Shown here: in pieces, positions 8,368 to 16,088 of the stretch | How the letters are laid out: each line of letters starts with the position of its first letter | How positions within the stretch are numbered: position 1 is the first letter of the stretch | DNA from: JAHBNG01 sp039028975 | GTDB taxonomy: Bacteria; Chloroflexota; Anaerolineae; Caldilineales; Caldilineaceae | Direction of reading: 5' to 3' | Length of the DNA: 64,000 nt | NCBI GenBank assembly: GCA_039028975.1 | Contig: JBCCHB010000018.1 | Span: forward strand, 1-64,000 | Translations under genes and position numbers: made by a program | Notes under the pieces: model-generated | What the model was told of the DNA's origin: nothing | Databases searched by the model: none | Seen by the model: only the letters and a program-made list of their open reading frames with translations

Positions 8368-8493
8368 GCAAATTGATGTGCTGCAAAATGTCTTACTTTC
8401 TTAAAAATTAAGTTGACCATATAAAATCGCTTGGATCTCATAGGGGAAAATATACCCAGCTTGGCATAGAAGAGATAGACAATCTTATTCAGA

Positions 8494-8586
8494 TATAGTT
8501 CGCCAATAAAATTTTGTCCCGGCTTTTATCCAACTTAGCCTAGAATATTAGAGCAAAGGAGGGCAAATTTTATCTGGCCATGTATA
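8494..8586 (-). repeat. element B copy 3 (93 bp, no inner module)
   Basis: Reverse-orientation copy from TATAGTTCGCCAATAAAA to TTTTATCTGGCCATGTATA. At 93 bp it is the basic form without the 22-bp inner modules. It ends 67 bp before the gap start codon, inside the likely leader region. Confidence 0.75.
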
Positions 8587-8653
8587 CACTCTTCTGAAAC
8601 TATGATCAACAGAAGTATAGATCCCGATGAGACAAAACACTTAAGGAGAAAAA

Positions 8654-9664
8654 ATGGCTACGAAAATTGCTATTAATGGATTTGGCCGTATTGGTCGCCA
8701 AGTAACCAAAGCCCTATTGGAAACCCATAAGGGGGCGTTTGATCTAGTTGCCGTCAATGATCTTTCAGACGTCAACACCAATGCCCATCTCTTCAAATAC
8801 GATACCAATTATGGCATCTACCCCGGAACAGTTGAGGTAGATGGTGGAGACATCATTATCGACGGGGATCGAGTCAAGGTGTTGAGCGAACGGGATCCGG
8901 CCCAATTGCCCTGGGGTGACCTAGGTGTGGATATCGTTGTAGAAAGCACTGGTATCTTTACTGCCCGGGAAAAGGCTGCTCTACATATAGAGGCAGGAGC
9001 CAAAAAGGTCATCATCAGCGCCCCAGCCAAGGGCGAGGATATCACCATTTGCATGGGTGTAAATAATGAGAAATATGATCCGGCCAATCACCACGTCATT
9101 AGCAATGCTAGCTGTACAACCAACTGTCTTGCTCCGGCAGCCAAAGTGGTCAACGACACGTTTGGCATTGTCCAAGGTGTGATGACAACCGTACATGCTT
9201 ATACCAATGACCAGCAGATTCTGGATCTAACCCACAAGGATCTGCGTCGTGCTCGTGCTGCCGCCATGAACATTATCCCAACCACAACAGGTGCCGCCAA
9301 AGCAGTTGCCTTGGTTGTGCCAGAGCTACAGGGCAAATTTGATGGCATGGCCATGCGTGTACCCACCTCCACAGTGAGCGTAGTCGACTTTGTGGCCAAG
9401 GTAGAAAAGCCCGGTAGCACGGATGCTCTGCTGGCTGCCTTTGATGCTGCGGCGGCTGGCCCCATGCAGGGTATTCTGGCCGTTAGCCGGGATCCGTTGG
9501 TTAGCAGCGACTATAAGGGCAATGCCTACAGTAGCACCATTGATGCCGACTTTACTGCCTTCTATGGTGATCTCGTCAAGGTTGTCACCTGGTACGACAA
9601 TGAGTGGGCTTACAGCGTTCGGGTGACCGATTTGGCCAAATATCTGGTGGATCAGGGTCTATAA
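8654..9664 (+). CDS. gap: glyceraldehyde-3-phosphate dehydrogenase, type I
   Basis: The 336-residue NAD-dependent glycolytic enzyme that converts glyceraldehyde 3-phosphate to 1,3-bisphosphoglycerate in the cytoplasm. The Rossmann start INGFGRIGRQVTKA is at residue 6, and the catalytic block SNASCTTNCLAP near residue 150 holds the nucleophilic Cys. The C-terminal WYDNEWAYSVRV closes the domain as expected. NDLSD with Asp after the second strand suggests NAD rather than NADP preference. A good AAGGAG ribosome site lies 7 bases before the ATG. It heads a gap-pgk-hypothetical-tpiA block, a common arrangement that joins consecutive steps of lower glycolysis. Confidence 0.98.
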   Translation: MATKIAINGFGRIGRQVTKALLETHKGAFDLVAVNDLSDVNTNAHLFKYDTNYGIYPGTVEVDGGDIIIDGDRVKVLSERDPAQLPWGDLGVDIVVESTGIFTAREKAALHIEAGAKKVIISAPAKGEDITICMGVNNEKYDPANHHVISNASCTTNCLAPAAKVVNDTFGIVQGVMTTVHAYTNDQQILDLTHKDLRRARAAAMNIIPTTTGAAKAVALVVPELQGKFDGMAMRVPTSTVSVVDFVAKVEKPGSTDALLAAFDAAAAGPMQGILAVSRDPLVSSDYKGNAYSSTIDADFTAFYGDLVKVVTWYDNEWAYSVRVTDLAKYLVDQGL

Positions 9665-9683
9665 GGATCTATAGGTTCAATTA

Positions 9684-10865
9684 ATGACAAAAAAGTCGAT
9701 AACAGATGTTGATTGGCAGGGCAAGCGTGCCTTGGTACGAGTCGATTTCAATGTGCCATTGGAGAACGGCTCTGTTGCAGATGACACTCGAATCCGAGCG
9801 GCGCTTCCTACCCTACGTTATCTGGTAGAGCGAGGGGCTTCAGCCGTCTTAATGAGTCATCTTGGTCGCCCCAAAGGAACCGCCGATCCCCAGTACAGCT
9901 TACAATCAGTTGCTGACTATCTGGCAACCTTGCTCGATACCCCAGTCTACTTTGTCTCTGATACAACAGGTGAAGCGGCTCAACAAGCAGCGGCCAACCT
10001 CGGTGTAGGCCAAATTCTCGTGCTGGAGAATACCCGCTTTGACCCAGGTGAAACCCAAAATGATGGGACAATGGCACAGGCATTGGCCGCACTGGGACAT
10101 ATCTTTGTCAACGATGCCTTTGGTAGCGCTCATCGCGCCCATGCCAGCACAACTGGGGTGGCCGAATATCTTCCGGCTGTTGGTGGCTTCTTGATGCAGA
10201 AGGAGCTGGACTATCTGGGGGATGCTTTAGGGCAACCCAAGTCGCCTTTCATCGCGATTATGGGTGGGGCCAAAATCAGCGACAAGATCGGCGTTATTGA
10301 AGCATTGTTGACCAAAGTGGACGCTATCTTAATCGGTGGTGGCATGGCCAATACCTTTCTCAAAGCAGCCGGGCACGATGTGGGGAAAAGCCTAGTCGAA
10401 GAAGAGGCGTTACCGATCGCCGAAAAACTGCTGGCTGAGGATCATAGCAATATCCTCCAGCTACCAGTTGATGTGGTGGTTGCGGCCACCTTTGAGGCTA
10501 ATGCTGAATCTCAAGTTGTGAGTGTAGAGGAGATTCCTTCTGAATCTATGGCCTTGGATATCGGTCCCGCGACCGTTGCCCACTTCTCTAATCGTCTAGC
10601 CGTAGCCCAAACAGTTGTTTGGAATGGGCCAATGGGCGTCTTTGAATTCCCTGCCTTTGCCAAAGGGACCTTCGCCGTTGCGGAGATGTTGGCGGGGTTA
10701 CGGGATGCGATAACAGTCATTGGAGGGGGAGATAGCGCGGCAGCCGTCCACGCGGCGGGTGTTGCAGAACAGATGTCCCACGTGAGCACTGGTGGTGGAG
10801 CCAGCCTGGAATTTATGGAAGGAAAGACGCTGCCCGGTGTGGCCGCGCTCAACGAAAAAGCATGA
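9684..10865 (+). CDS. pgk: phosphoglycerate kinase
   Basis: A 393-residue cytoplasmic kinase that transfers the acyl phosphate of 1,3-bisphosphoglycerate to ADP. Family blocks are in place: KRALVRVDFNVPLENG from residue 13, SHLGRPKG near 59, the hinge PFIAIMGGAKISDKIGV near 190, GPMGVFEFPAFAKGT near 315 and the nucleotide loop VIGGGDSAAAV near 346. Length is standard. It starts 19 bp after gap and its last four bases overlap the start of the next small gene, indicating one transcript and coupled translation. Confidence 0.98.
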   Translation: MTKKSITDVDWQGKRALVRVDFNVPLENGSVADDTRIRAALPTLRYLVERGASAVLMSHLGRPKGTADPQYSLQSVADYLATLLDTPVYFVSDTTGEAAQQAAANLGVGQILVLENTRFDPGETQNDGTMAQALAALGHIFVNDAFGSAHRAHASTTGVAEYLPAVGGFLMQKELDYLGDALGQPKSPFIAIMGGAKISDKIGVIEALLTKVDAILIGGGMANTFLKAAGHDVGKSLVEEEALPIAEKLLAEDHSNILQLPVDVVVAATFEANAESQVVSVEEIPSESMALDIGPATVAHFSNRLAVAQTVVWNGPMGVFEFPAFAKGTFAVAEMLAGLRDAITVIGGGDSAAAVHAAGVAEQMSHVSTGGGASLEFMEGKTLPGVAALNEKA

Positions 10866-11290
10866 GCATCTTCAAAAGAATCCTCAACTTCTTTAGCGGT
10901 AGCGGTAGCTCGTCTAATGACCGGCTGTTGACTGTCTACGCGATGGCTCACCGTAGCCGGAGTTTGGTTAGCGGAACGGTTGATCTATACAATGAACTCA
11001 GCCTGGCGGATGGTGAAGATAGTGATGGGTTCTACGTACGGAAAGTTCTTCACACAACGGGAGAAAACCGCGTCTTTGATCAGGTGGAAATAGAGCTTTG
11101 GTTTGATCCCAGAAAGAAGCTGGATCACTACGAAGTGATTGGTGGCCGCTGGCTGGAGCCAGAAGAGTATACCCAAGAGGTAGAGCGACGAAGGCAAGCT
11201 GCGGCGGAAAGTGAATCTGAACATCAAGAAGCTGGTGAACCTGATAGCGAATCTGGTACTGAATCAACGTCAGATTCAGGCTCGGAATGA
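10862..11290 (+). CDS. conserved small protein with acidic tail, function unknown
   Basis: A 142-residue protein starting within the end of pgk (ATGA overlap), so translation is probably coupled. Residues 1-15 include an amphipathic, basic-hydrophobic stretch (FKRILNFFSG) that could touch a membrane. Residues 20-100 form a compact domain with VDLYNELSLADG, YVRKVLHTTGENR, VEIELWFDPRKKLDHYEV and GGRWLEPEEY. The last 35 residues are almost all Glu, Ser, Gly and Thr, likely disordered. It resembles a group of small Chloroflexota proteins of unknown role; I recognise the pattern but no function. Its place between pgk and tpiA is notable, but no glycolytic role can be claimed. Confidence 0.75.
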   Translation: MSIFKRILNFFSGSGSSSNDRLLTVYAMAHRSRSLVSGTVDLYNELSLADGEDSDGFYVRKVLHTTGENRVFDQVEIELWFDPRKKLDHYEVIGGRWLEPEEYTQEVERRRQAAAESESEHQEAGEPDSESGTESTSDSGSE

Positions 11291-11374
11291 ACAGTGTAGA
11301 ACGTATGGCATGGCTCAATACCCGTAGAAAGAAGTCAACGATCTGTATATAAATCTCGAAAAGGAAACATAAAA

Positions 11375-12145
11375 ATGCGCCGCCCTATGATGGCCGGAAA
11401 TTGGAAAATGAACAAGAGCGTTGCTGAGGCTGTGGACTTGGCAATGGCGATCCACGAGCAGGTGAATAATGTCACCAACGTGGACTGTGTGCTCTGTCCC
11501 CCATTTGTATGCCTACCAGCCGTTGCTGACGCACTGACAGATAGCTCACTGGCCGTTGGCTCACAGAATATTCATTGGGCCGATAGCGGTGCCTATACAG
11601 GTGAAATCAGTGGTCCCATGCTCCAAGGGCTGGCTACGTACGCCATTATTGGCCACAGCGAACGCCGCCAATATTTTGGTGAGACCGATGAGAGCGTTAA
11701 CCAACGGACGGTTGGGACTTTGGCCCACGGGTTAACGCCCATTGTATGTGTAGGCGAAACCTTAGAGCAGAATGAAGCAGGCGAAACGGTTGCAGTTGTG
11801 CAACGCCAAGTTGCCGCCGCGCTAGAGGGGCTGAGCAACGAGCAGGTTGCTGGATTAGTTATTGCTTATGAGCCTATTTGGGCCATTGGCACAGGTAAAG
11901 CCGCAACGCCTGAACAGGCTGGCGAGACGTGCAGCGCCATCCGTCAAACTTGTTTGGCCGAGCCCTTTGGGGCATCTGTGGCCGAGCAGACTCGTATCCT
12001 CTACGGCGGTAGTACCAAAGATGAAAATATCCAAGCCATTATGGAGCAGGAAAGCATTGATGGTGCGCTCATTGGTGGCTCTGCTCTCAAAGTGGATGTC
12101 TACAGCGAGATGGTTCGGATTACGAGCAAGCTCTATAGCCAGTAG
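11375..12145 (+). CDS. tpiA: triosephosphate isomerase
   Basis: The 256-residue TIM-barrel enzyme that interconverts dihydroxyacetone phosphate and glyceraldehyde 3-phosphate. Active-site residues are all visible: the N-terminal GNWKMNKS lysine near residue 12, IGHSERRQYFGE with the catalytic His near 94, AYEPIWAIGTGKAATPEQ with the catalytic Glu near 168 followed by loop 6, and the phosphate-binding YGGSTKDEN and LIGGSALKV near the C-terminus. It follows the acidic small gene by 84 bp. Element A copy 3 starts 62 bp past the stop codon and may act as the hairpin end of the gap-pgk-tpiA transcript. Confidence 0.98.
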   Translation: MRRPMMAGNWKMNKSVAEAVDLAMAIHEQVNNVTNVDCVLCPPFVCLPAVADALTDSSLAVGSQNIHWADSGAYTGEISGPMLQGLATYAIIGHSERRQYFGETDESVNQRTVGTLAHGLTPIVCVGETLEQNEAGETVAVVQRQVAAALEGLSNEQVAGLVIAYEPIWAIGTGKAATPEQAGETCSAIRQTCLAEPFGASVAEQTRILYGGSTKDENIQAIMEQESIDGALIGGSALKVDVYSEMVRITSKLYSQ

Positions 12146-12207
12146 ATGCAAATGTCAATATGAAATTCTTCTCTTCGCTCCAAATGAAATTGCGCTCTGC
12201 TGATAGT

Positions 12208-12292
12208 TATACTTAGCTCCGTTTGAAAACCGTAGTTTGGTTAGCTTGGTAAAGCTTTTGAAAACTTTGGTTTTCAAAACGACCGCAGTATA
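12208..12292 (+). repeat. element A copy 3 (85 bp)
   Basis: Starts TATACTTAGCTCCG and ends CGACCGCAGTATA, exactly 85 bp. The right inner arm (ACTTTGGT) no longer pairs fully with the left one (CCGTAGTTT). It lies between tpiA and the enolase-superfamily gene, whose ATG is 27 bp beyond it. Confidence 0.85.
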
Positions 12293-12318
12293 ATGCTGAT
12301 AATTTTGTAGGGATACTG

Positions 12319-13422
12319 ATGAAGATCACCACTCTAGATGCCTTTCTACTTTATGATCGCTGGGTCTATCTAAAGATCTCTACCGATGAGGGCGTCTCTG
12401 GGTGGGGAACTGCGGCGTTTCATGGTGCCAAAGTGACGGCCCAAGTTGTGGAGGCGTTGGCATCAAAGATTCTTGGACGAAATCCTTTCGATACGGAACA
12501 GATTTGGCAGGATCTGTTCCGTACGGGCTATCGAATCGGCAGTACGGGCGTTCATCTGGCGGCCATGGGTGGGATCGATATCGCCCTCCATGATATTAAA
12601 GGAATAGCCCTCAACACACCTGTTTACAATCTACTTGGTGGTAAAATTCGGGATGCAGTACCTGTTTACTCTAGCCTCATGGAACGGCATCTGCCCCCTC
12701 AGGAAGATGTAGACAAAGTTTTGAAACGGCTAGAGCAAGGTTATAGCTGGGTGAAGCTACATACGGCAACAGGCTGGGGCTTGGGCTTGGGGAAAGATGG
12801 CACCATAGAGACTGTTCAGGCGCTGCGCAGCGCATGTGGTGACTATGACACACTGAAGATCCTGATTGATGTCAACCAAGCATATACTGTCGATCAGGCC
12901 CTACGCATCGGTCGAGCCTTGAGCGAACTAGACGTATCTCATTTTGAAGAACCAATTGCCCCATGGGACCTGGATGGATACAATCAGCTACAAGCTGCTT
13001 TGGATGTTCCGCTGGCAGCAGGTGAGCAGGAGTACAATCTGTGGCAATTCCGTGAGCTGATAACCAGAGCCAATTTAGATATTCTTCAACCCAATATCAC
13101 CTCTTGTGGTGGCTTTACCCAAGGCATGAAAATCGCAGCCCTAGCCGAGACCTTTAACAAGCCTCTAACCTGTCACAACACCGATCCCATGTTGATGACT
13201 GTGGCTCATTTGCATCTATGGGCCGCCTGCTCAGGTTGTGTTTATCCTCAGGAGTACTTTGGGGAAGATGAACATCCTCTACGAGATCAGACACCTGTCC
13301 TTAAGACACCTCTTATTGTTGAGCAGGGCCATCTCTCTGTGCCAGTAGGTCCGGGATTGGGTGTAGAGGTGGATGAGGATCTAATACGCAAAATTGCCGT
13401 TGAGCACTTTGCGGTAACGTAA
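12319..13422 (+). CDS. mandelate racemase/muconate lactonizing enzyme family protein
   Basis: A 367-residue enolase-superfamily enzyme with an N-terminal capping domain (1-120) and a TIM barrel. Proton-handling and metal residues can be read off. KLHTATGW at about 138 holds the second-strand Lys, LIDVNQAYT near 178 the first metal Asp, HFEEPIAPWD near 204 the second metal Glu and AAGEQEYN near 229 the third. A late CHNTDPMLMT near 285 supplies a His at the end of the barrel. Such enzymes dehydrate or cycloisomerise sugar acids. The K-x-H motif in place of K-x-K means the exact reaction cannot be assigned. It stands alone. Confidence 0.85.
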   Translation: MKITTLDAFLLYDRWVYLKISTDEGVSGWGTAAFHGAKVTAQVVEALASKILGRNPFDTEQIWQDLFRTGYRIGSTGVHLAAMGGIDIALHDIKGIALNTPVYNLLGGKIRDAVPVYSSLMERHLPPQEDVDKVLKRLEQGYSWVKLHTATGWGLGLGKDGTIETVQALRSACGDYDTLKILIDVNQAYTVDQALRIGRALSELDVSHFEEPIAPWDLDGYNQLQAALDVPLAAGEQEYNLWQFRELITRANLDILQPNITSCGGFTQGMKIAALAETFNKPLTCHNTDPMLMTVAHLHLWAACSGCVYPQEYFGEDEHPLRDQTPVLKTPLIVEQGHLSVPVGPGLGVEVDEDLIRKIAVEHFAVT

Positions 13423-13484
13423 TGCCTCGCTCAAAGACGTTGTGTCACCTCAAACTGAAGAGAAAACTGATTTCAAAAGAAGAG

Positions 13485-14075
13485 CTACGAGTGGCCCGAA
13501 TTGTCTTGATGGTAGATTGTTACCTCCGCTGTATCGCGTAGGAAATCAATTTCGTTAATCTCAAAATGATCTATCTCCAAACCCGTTCGCTGGCTTAAGT
13601 CTTCCAGCATTTGAACGTGATTCTCCGGCCTAATTAGGTCAATCTTCTCATAAAGCACCGTTTTAGTACTCAGGTAGCGAACACCCCAACTCTTTTCAAC
13701 AATAAAAATCAGAACAATAATAATGAGGTTGATGAGCATTAATTCATTAAACGCTATTCTTGTCGCCATAAAGAGCGTATTAATGAATGGGACTGTGATA
13801 GAGATGAAGAGATAGGTCATCTCCTTAAGTGGAATCCGTACCGTACGGTAGCGGAGTATGGTAAAGACTGCAAGCAGGCCAAAACCCAAGCCAAGTGTGG
13901 ACTGTACATCTCTTAGAAGGCCAGAGACAAAATAGATGAGGATATTAAACGAGAAGAAGGTAAATACGTATTCTTTTTTTGCCCTATTCGACGGGTAATA
14001 GATAAACCCGATTAGAACAATGGCAACAACCAGATTGAGAGCAAACCCGGTTAGGATTGGTGTAAGAGGACTCAC
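13485..14075 (-). CDS. DUF4956 domain membrane protein
   Basis: A 196-residue protein with about four transmembrane segments in residues 1-125 and a small cytoplasmic C-terminal domain. The family signature is the stretch GFGLLAVFTILRYRT, then KEMTYLFISI, near residues 80-105. DUF4956 proteins commonly travel with VTC-domain genes, as here: the VTC gene ends 23 bp upstream. This pairing suggests a membrane partner of the VTC catalytic domain, but the biochemistry of DUF4956 is not established. The start is a GTG at 14075 without a strong ribosome site. It is the last gene of the leftward trio pentapeptide-VTC-DUF4956. Confidence 0.82.
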   Translation of the reverse strand: MSPLTPILTGFALNLVVAIVLIGFIYYPSNRAKKEYVFTFFSFNILIYFVSGLLRDVQSTLGLGFGLLAVFTILRYRTVRIPLKEMTYLFISITVPFINTLFMATRIAFNELMLINLIIIVLIFIVEKSWGVRYLSTKTVLYEKIDLIRPENHVQMLEDLSQRTGLEIDHFEINEIDFLRDTAEVTIYHQDNSGHS

Positions 14076-14098
14076 GTTTATTTAGATTCTCACTCTTA

Positions 14099-14860
14099 TC
14101 AGACAGATAGCCGGCTTAGGCGGTTGATGATCATCAGTCGCTCTTTAAAGCGATTCTGTTTAAGGGTAGGATACATACGAGCAATGCCTACACAATACTT
14201 GCTAAAGCCCATGGGCCGGATCCGCTGCTGACGCATCTGCTTAAAGAAGTGAGAATGCACTGAAAACCGCTCCTGCTTAACCTCGGCAACCACAACATCT
14301 GGGAAGCTGATCTGCACTTGGTCTACTTCAAATGTCAGCCCTAAATCTAGCGTTAATCGCTCGGTATTGGCTTGGCTAGCCAGGGTGATACGAATAAAAC
14401 GATTCCAAAGTTTGGGTTCAAGTTTGTGTCCGTCAATGGGACAATGTTGAGCCAGAAAGAGATAACTATCATCATCCAGCGCTGTGACCATTTCCGCTGT
14501 CTGCAGTCGCTTTTTGATTGTCCGTGCCTTATTATTTTTGTGCTTCACCTCTAGAAATGAAACGCCTGTTTCAACATACTCTCGGCTACGTACCTTGTAC
14601 CGATTTCCCGCTCCGTTATGATGTCTTGTGTACATAAAAAAATCAGGGGTGTCAAAGTAAAGGGTGCGATATCGATTGAGGAGCGTTCCATTTACCTCTA
14701 GAGCTTGGTACTCATGGGCAATATGAGGCAAGACACGCAAGAGCTGACGTTGACTCATGAGGAATTTAGTATCCACCCGATTCAAAAGCCGTACTGTATC
14801 TAGCTCTTTAAGTGTAATCGGCTCAAAAGCGGTAAGTACGTCAGCAAACTGTTCGCTCAT
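14099..14860 (-). CDS. VTC domain protein (polyphosphate polymerase-like)
   Basis: A 253-residue stand-alone VTC domain, a member of the triphosphate tunnel metalloenzyme fold. In yeast Vtc4 this domain makes polyphosphate from ATP. Tunnel features are visible: LLNRVDTKFLM near residue 22, NRYRTLYFDTPDF near 63, YKVRSREYVETG near 88, FLEVKHKN near 101 with the following lysine/arginine pairs, and VVVAEVKQERFS near 202. Basic and acidic tunnel-wall residues are conserved. The ATG at 14860 is preferred over a TTG four codons earlier. It is co-directional with DUF4956 and a pentapeptide protein. Polyphosphate synthesis is inferred from the family. Confidence 0.85.
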   Translation of the reverse strand: MSEQFADVLTAFEPITLKELDTVRLLNRVDTKFLMSQRQLLRVLPHIAHEYQALEVNGTLLNRYRTLYFDTPDFFMYTRHHNGAGNRYKVRSREYVETGVSFLEVKHKNNKARTIKKRLQTAEMVTALDDDSYLFLAQHCPIDGHKLEPKLWNRFIRITLASQANTERLTLDLGLTFEVDQVQISFPDVVVAEVKQERFSVHSHFFKQMRQQRIRPMGFSKYCVGIARMYPTLKQNRFKERLMIINRLSRLSV

Positions 14861-14911
14861 GGAAAAGGGCAATGTAATAAATAGACTGTGGATGGTTGGG
14901 AATGGGACTTT

Positions 14912-15625
14912 CTAGTTGGGAATTGATACACCTTGACTCAATAGAGCACCATGAAAATCGGCACTGGTAAAGACACCATCCTCAAAAGTGGCCATCCGCA
15001 GATCTGCATAACGGAAATCCGCCCTAGTTGCTGCCACATTTTGCAGGTTAACCCGCCGCATATCAGAATTATTGAATCGGGTATCCATCAATGTTGCGCC
15101 CGAGAGAACAGCCAACTTCATCTGGGCGTCAGAGAGGTTTGCCCCACGCAAATCGGTTTCACTCAGGTTTGCCCCTCGCAAATCTGCCCCTCGCAAGTCT
15201 GCACCCCTTAAGTTGGCACCCTCCAAATCAGCGCTACGTAGATCTGCCCAACTGAGCACAGCATTTGACATATCAGCACCAGCCAAATTGACCGAACGCA
15301 AGTTGGCCTGGACAAGGCGCGCAAAAGTAAGATCTGTCTGACTTAGGTCTGTCCCTTGGAAAGTGGAGAGTGTAAAATTAACTCCTCGTAAGCTATTGCC
15401 GCGCATGTCCTTTGAGCTGAAATCAAGCCGAGAACAATCAGGAGCACAGGAAAGCCGTTCTTCTCGTGGGTACGAAATGCCGACTAGAACTAAGATGGCG
15501 GATAGGCAGACGATGACAAACACACGCAAAAGAATATCATAAATGACATCTAATTTGGGTGATATCTGCCCAATCCACCCAGATTCTCTCTTGTTGCGTA
15601 ATTCTTCAATGTTATCCATGTACAT
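14912..15625 (-). CDS. membrane-anchored pentapeptide-repeat protein
   Basis: About 237 residues: a short cytoplasmic start, one hydrophobic segment (residues about 31-55, LLRVFVIVCLSAILVLVGIS) and then a right-handed quadrilateral beta-helix built from A(D/N)LXX pentapeptides, with more than 25 repeats to the end. Two cysteines (CAPDC) mark the junction. I place the start at the ATG at 15625; a GTG at 15718 would add 31 residues of atypical composition. The repeat DNA is itself repetitive (GCAAATCTGCCCCTC-type units near 15160-15210). It leads the VTC/DUF4956 operon; a scaffold role is plausible but not shown. Confidence 0.82.
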   Translation of the reverse strand: MYMDNIEELRNKRESGWIGQISPKLDVIYDILLRVFVIVCLSAILVLVGISYPREERLSCAPDCSRLDFSSKDMRGNSLRGVNFTLSTFQGTDLSQTDLTFARLVQANLRSVNLAGADMSNAVLSWADLRSADLEGANLRGADLRGADLRGANLSETDLRGANLSDAQMKLAVLSGATLMDTRFNNSDMRRVNLQNVAATRADFRYADLRMATFEDGVFTSADFHGALLSQGVSIPN

Positions 15626-15792
15626 ATCTCGACGGGTTAGCGCGGTTGGATATGAATTGGTGATTCTTCCCTGTTGTGCAGGTATAGATGCGAAAGAAAT
15701 CGAAATTCGTCTGACCACCTATAGCGGCGGCCCCAAAAAAGCAACACCACTACTCATTAGAAAATGCTACTTTATGAGAGCTCAAGCATATC

Positions 15793-15877
15793 TATACTCA
15801 GCTCCGTTTGAAAACAGGTGTTTGGTCTCTCTGGTAGGGCTTCGGAAAACACCTGTTTTCAAAACGACCGCAGTATA
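15793..15877 (+). repeat. element A copy 4 (85 bp)
   Basis: Textbook copy: TATACTCAGCTCCG at the left, CGACCGCAGTATA at the right, with inner arms CAGGTGTTT and AAACACCTG pairing perfectly. Its last TATA is shared with the next hybrid element. Confidence 0.9.
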
Positions 15878-15907
15878 GATGGCCAAATTTCAAACGTCCG
15901 CTGTATA
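15874..15907. repeat. 34-bp hybrid of B left terminus and A right terminus
   Basis: Starts TATAGATGGCCA (family B end) and finishes AAACGTCCGCTGTATA (family A end, CGACCGCAGTATA-like), with nothing of either core between them. It looks like a deletion between two adjacent elements. Confidence 0.55.
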
Positions 15908-16088
15908 ACCCTTGGGGGATTACTATTATCATATAGCGCTGCTATGGTTTTACATATATCTTATTAGCATACATCGAAAAGTGTCATTTGTCTATATGAA
16001 ATTTATAACGAACTTGTTAAGTATTAATGATGCTATCATGAAGAAAAGAAGTGAGCTATCGTCCAATTCTGGTCAATACCACATCCAA

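Larger units (their letters stand above)
7576..8653. other. 1.1-kb repeat-rich spacer upstream of gap
   Basis: No intact gene. It holds two B elements, one decayed A element and a short leftward coding-like stretch (listed separately). The last 65 bp before gap contain its ribosome-binding site AAGGAG. A possible promoter half TTGACC near 8412 has no convincing -10 partner. Confidence 0.5.
15626..16088. other. divergent-side spacer carrying element A and an A/B hybrid
   Basis: No gene. It carries element A copy 4 and a 34-bp A/B hybrid (both listed). AT-rich sequence follows from about 15910 to 16070, with no recognisable signal, up to the 3' end of leftward murA. Confidence 0.5.

Noticed and set aside
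15543..15878. Frame ending in element A copy 4 (peptide ending ENRCLV...)
   Set aside because: The apparent coding comes from the element itself and from the antisense of the pentapeptide gene. The same peptide appears at 17719-17803, confirming it is repeat-derived.
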